Assembly (NCBI GenBank): GCA_949283695.1
Contig: CASDTX010000034.1
Coordinates: 1 to 41,233, forward strand
Length of the DNA stretch: 41,233 nucleotides
Source: an uncultured Eubacteriales bacterium
GTDB taxonomy: Bacteria; Bacillota; Clostridia; Lachnospirales; Lachnospiraceae
Direction of reading: 5' to 3'
Under the pieces are notes generated by a model. It was not told the DNA's origin and made no database searches. It worked only from the letters and a program-made list of their open reading frames with translations. This document shows positions 41,157-41,233 of the stretch, in pieces. A program made the position numbers and the translations under genes. Position 1 is the stretch's first letter. Every line of letters begins with the position of its first letter.

Positions 41157-41233
41157 TTATCCACATTTCTTATTTTTCTTTCTGACTTATCCACTTGCCA
41201 AAACCTGGTGGCCGAATTTTTTCTGTTTGTGGA
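41157..41233. other. DnaA-box-like sites at the right edge
   Basis: TTATCCACA (41157-41165) matches the DnaA box exactly, TTATCCACT (41187-41195) differs at one base, and TGTGGA (41228-41233) is the start of an inverted box cut off by the window end. The stretch is T-rich. It could be part of a replication origin or of a DnaA-controlled promoter for a gene to the right. Confidence 0.5.

Noticed and set aside
41157-41233. A firm call of oriC
   Set aside because: Only two full DnaA-like boxes are inside the window, and neither dnaA nor an unwinding element can be seen, so it is listed only as a site cluster.
1-41233. CRISPR arrays, rRNA, tRNA, insertion sequences, prophage or classic defence genes
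   Set aside because: Looked for on both strands by eye. No spaced repeat array, transposase, integrase or RNA gene signature was found.

Overview
The window looks like a chromosome segment from a spore-forming member of the Clostridia, most likely Lachnospiraceae. The evidence is strong AGGAGG-type ribosome binding sites, sporulation genes (sipL and spoIIR, plus an amidase without a signal peptide that resembles CwlC), low-to-moderate GC, and the gene families present. I cannot name the genus from sequence alone. Coding density is high and I see no rRNA, tRNA, CRISPR array, transposase or phage gene.

Left part (1-9990), accessory and catabolic. A small RNHCP zinc protein, a P-loop kinase of unknown substrate and a MATE efflux pump lead to a terminator. 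Then comes an IclR regulator, transcribed away from a sugar-acid operon: a three-part TRAP transporter (binding lipoprotein, small and large membrane subunits), an enolase-superfamily dehydratase, a KDPG aldolase fused to a VOC-like domain, and a PfkB sugar kinase. Together they would import a sugar acid, dehydrate it to a 2-keto-3-deoxy acid, phosphorylate it and cleave it to pyruvate and a triose phosphate. Back-to-back promoters and an array of CTGAA half-sites lie between regulator and operon.

Middle part (10090-17050), mostly housekeeping. A shikimate dehydrogenase is translationally coupled to an EamA transporter. On the minus strand are a PlsC-type acyltransferase, nicotinate phosphoribosyltransferase, D-Ala-D-Ala ligase and MurF.

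Glycan operon (17320-25740). A sugar-binding lipoprotein and two ABC permeases are followed by a cytoplasmic GH35-like glycosidase, a 213-residue protein I do not recognise, and a YesM/YesN-type two-component pair. No ATPase is present, so a shared MsmK-type ATPase elsewhere is likely.

Sporulation, isoprenoid and envelope stretch (25740-34735). PrcB-like lipoprotein, SipL, IspE, a GntR/FCD regulator, SpoIIR, a cation diffusion facilitator, an acyl-ACP thioesterase, a Cof-type HAD phosphatase on the minus strand, and GlmM. HAD and glmM have back-to-back promoters with a 9-bp direct repeat between them.

Right part (34735-41233). A tightly overlapping five-gene operon encodes a lipoprotein, two dissimilar membrane proteins, a membrane-anchored beta-rich protein and an ABC ATPase. 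This is the best candidate for an undescribed system. Convergent to it are the CwlC-like amidase and a CorC/HlyC-type CBS membrane protein. The window ends in a T-rich stretch with DnaA-box-like sites that is cut by the window edge.

All calls are by reading motifs. No alignment or search was run.
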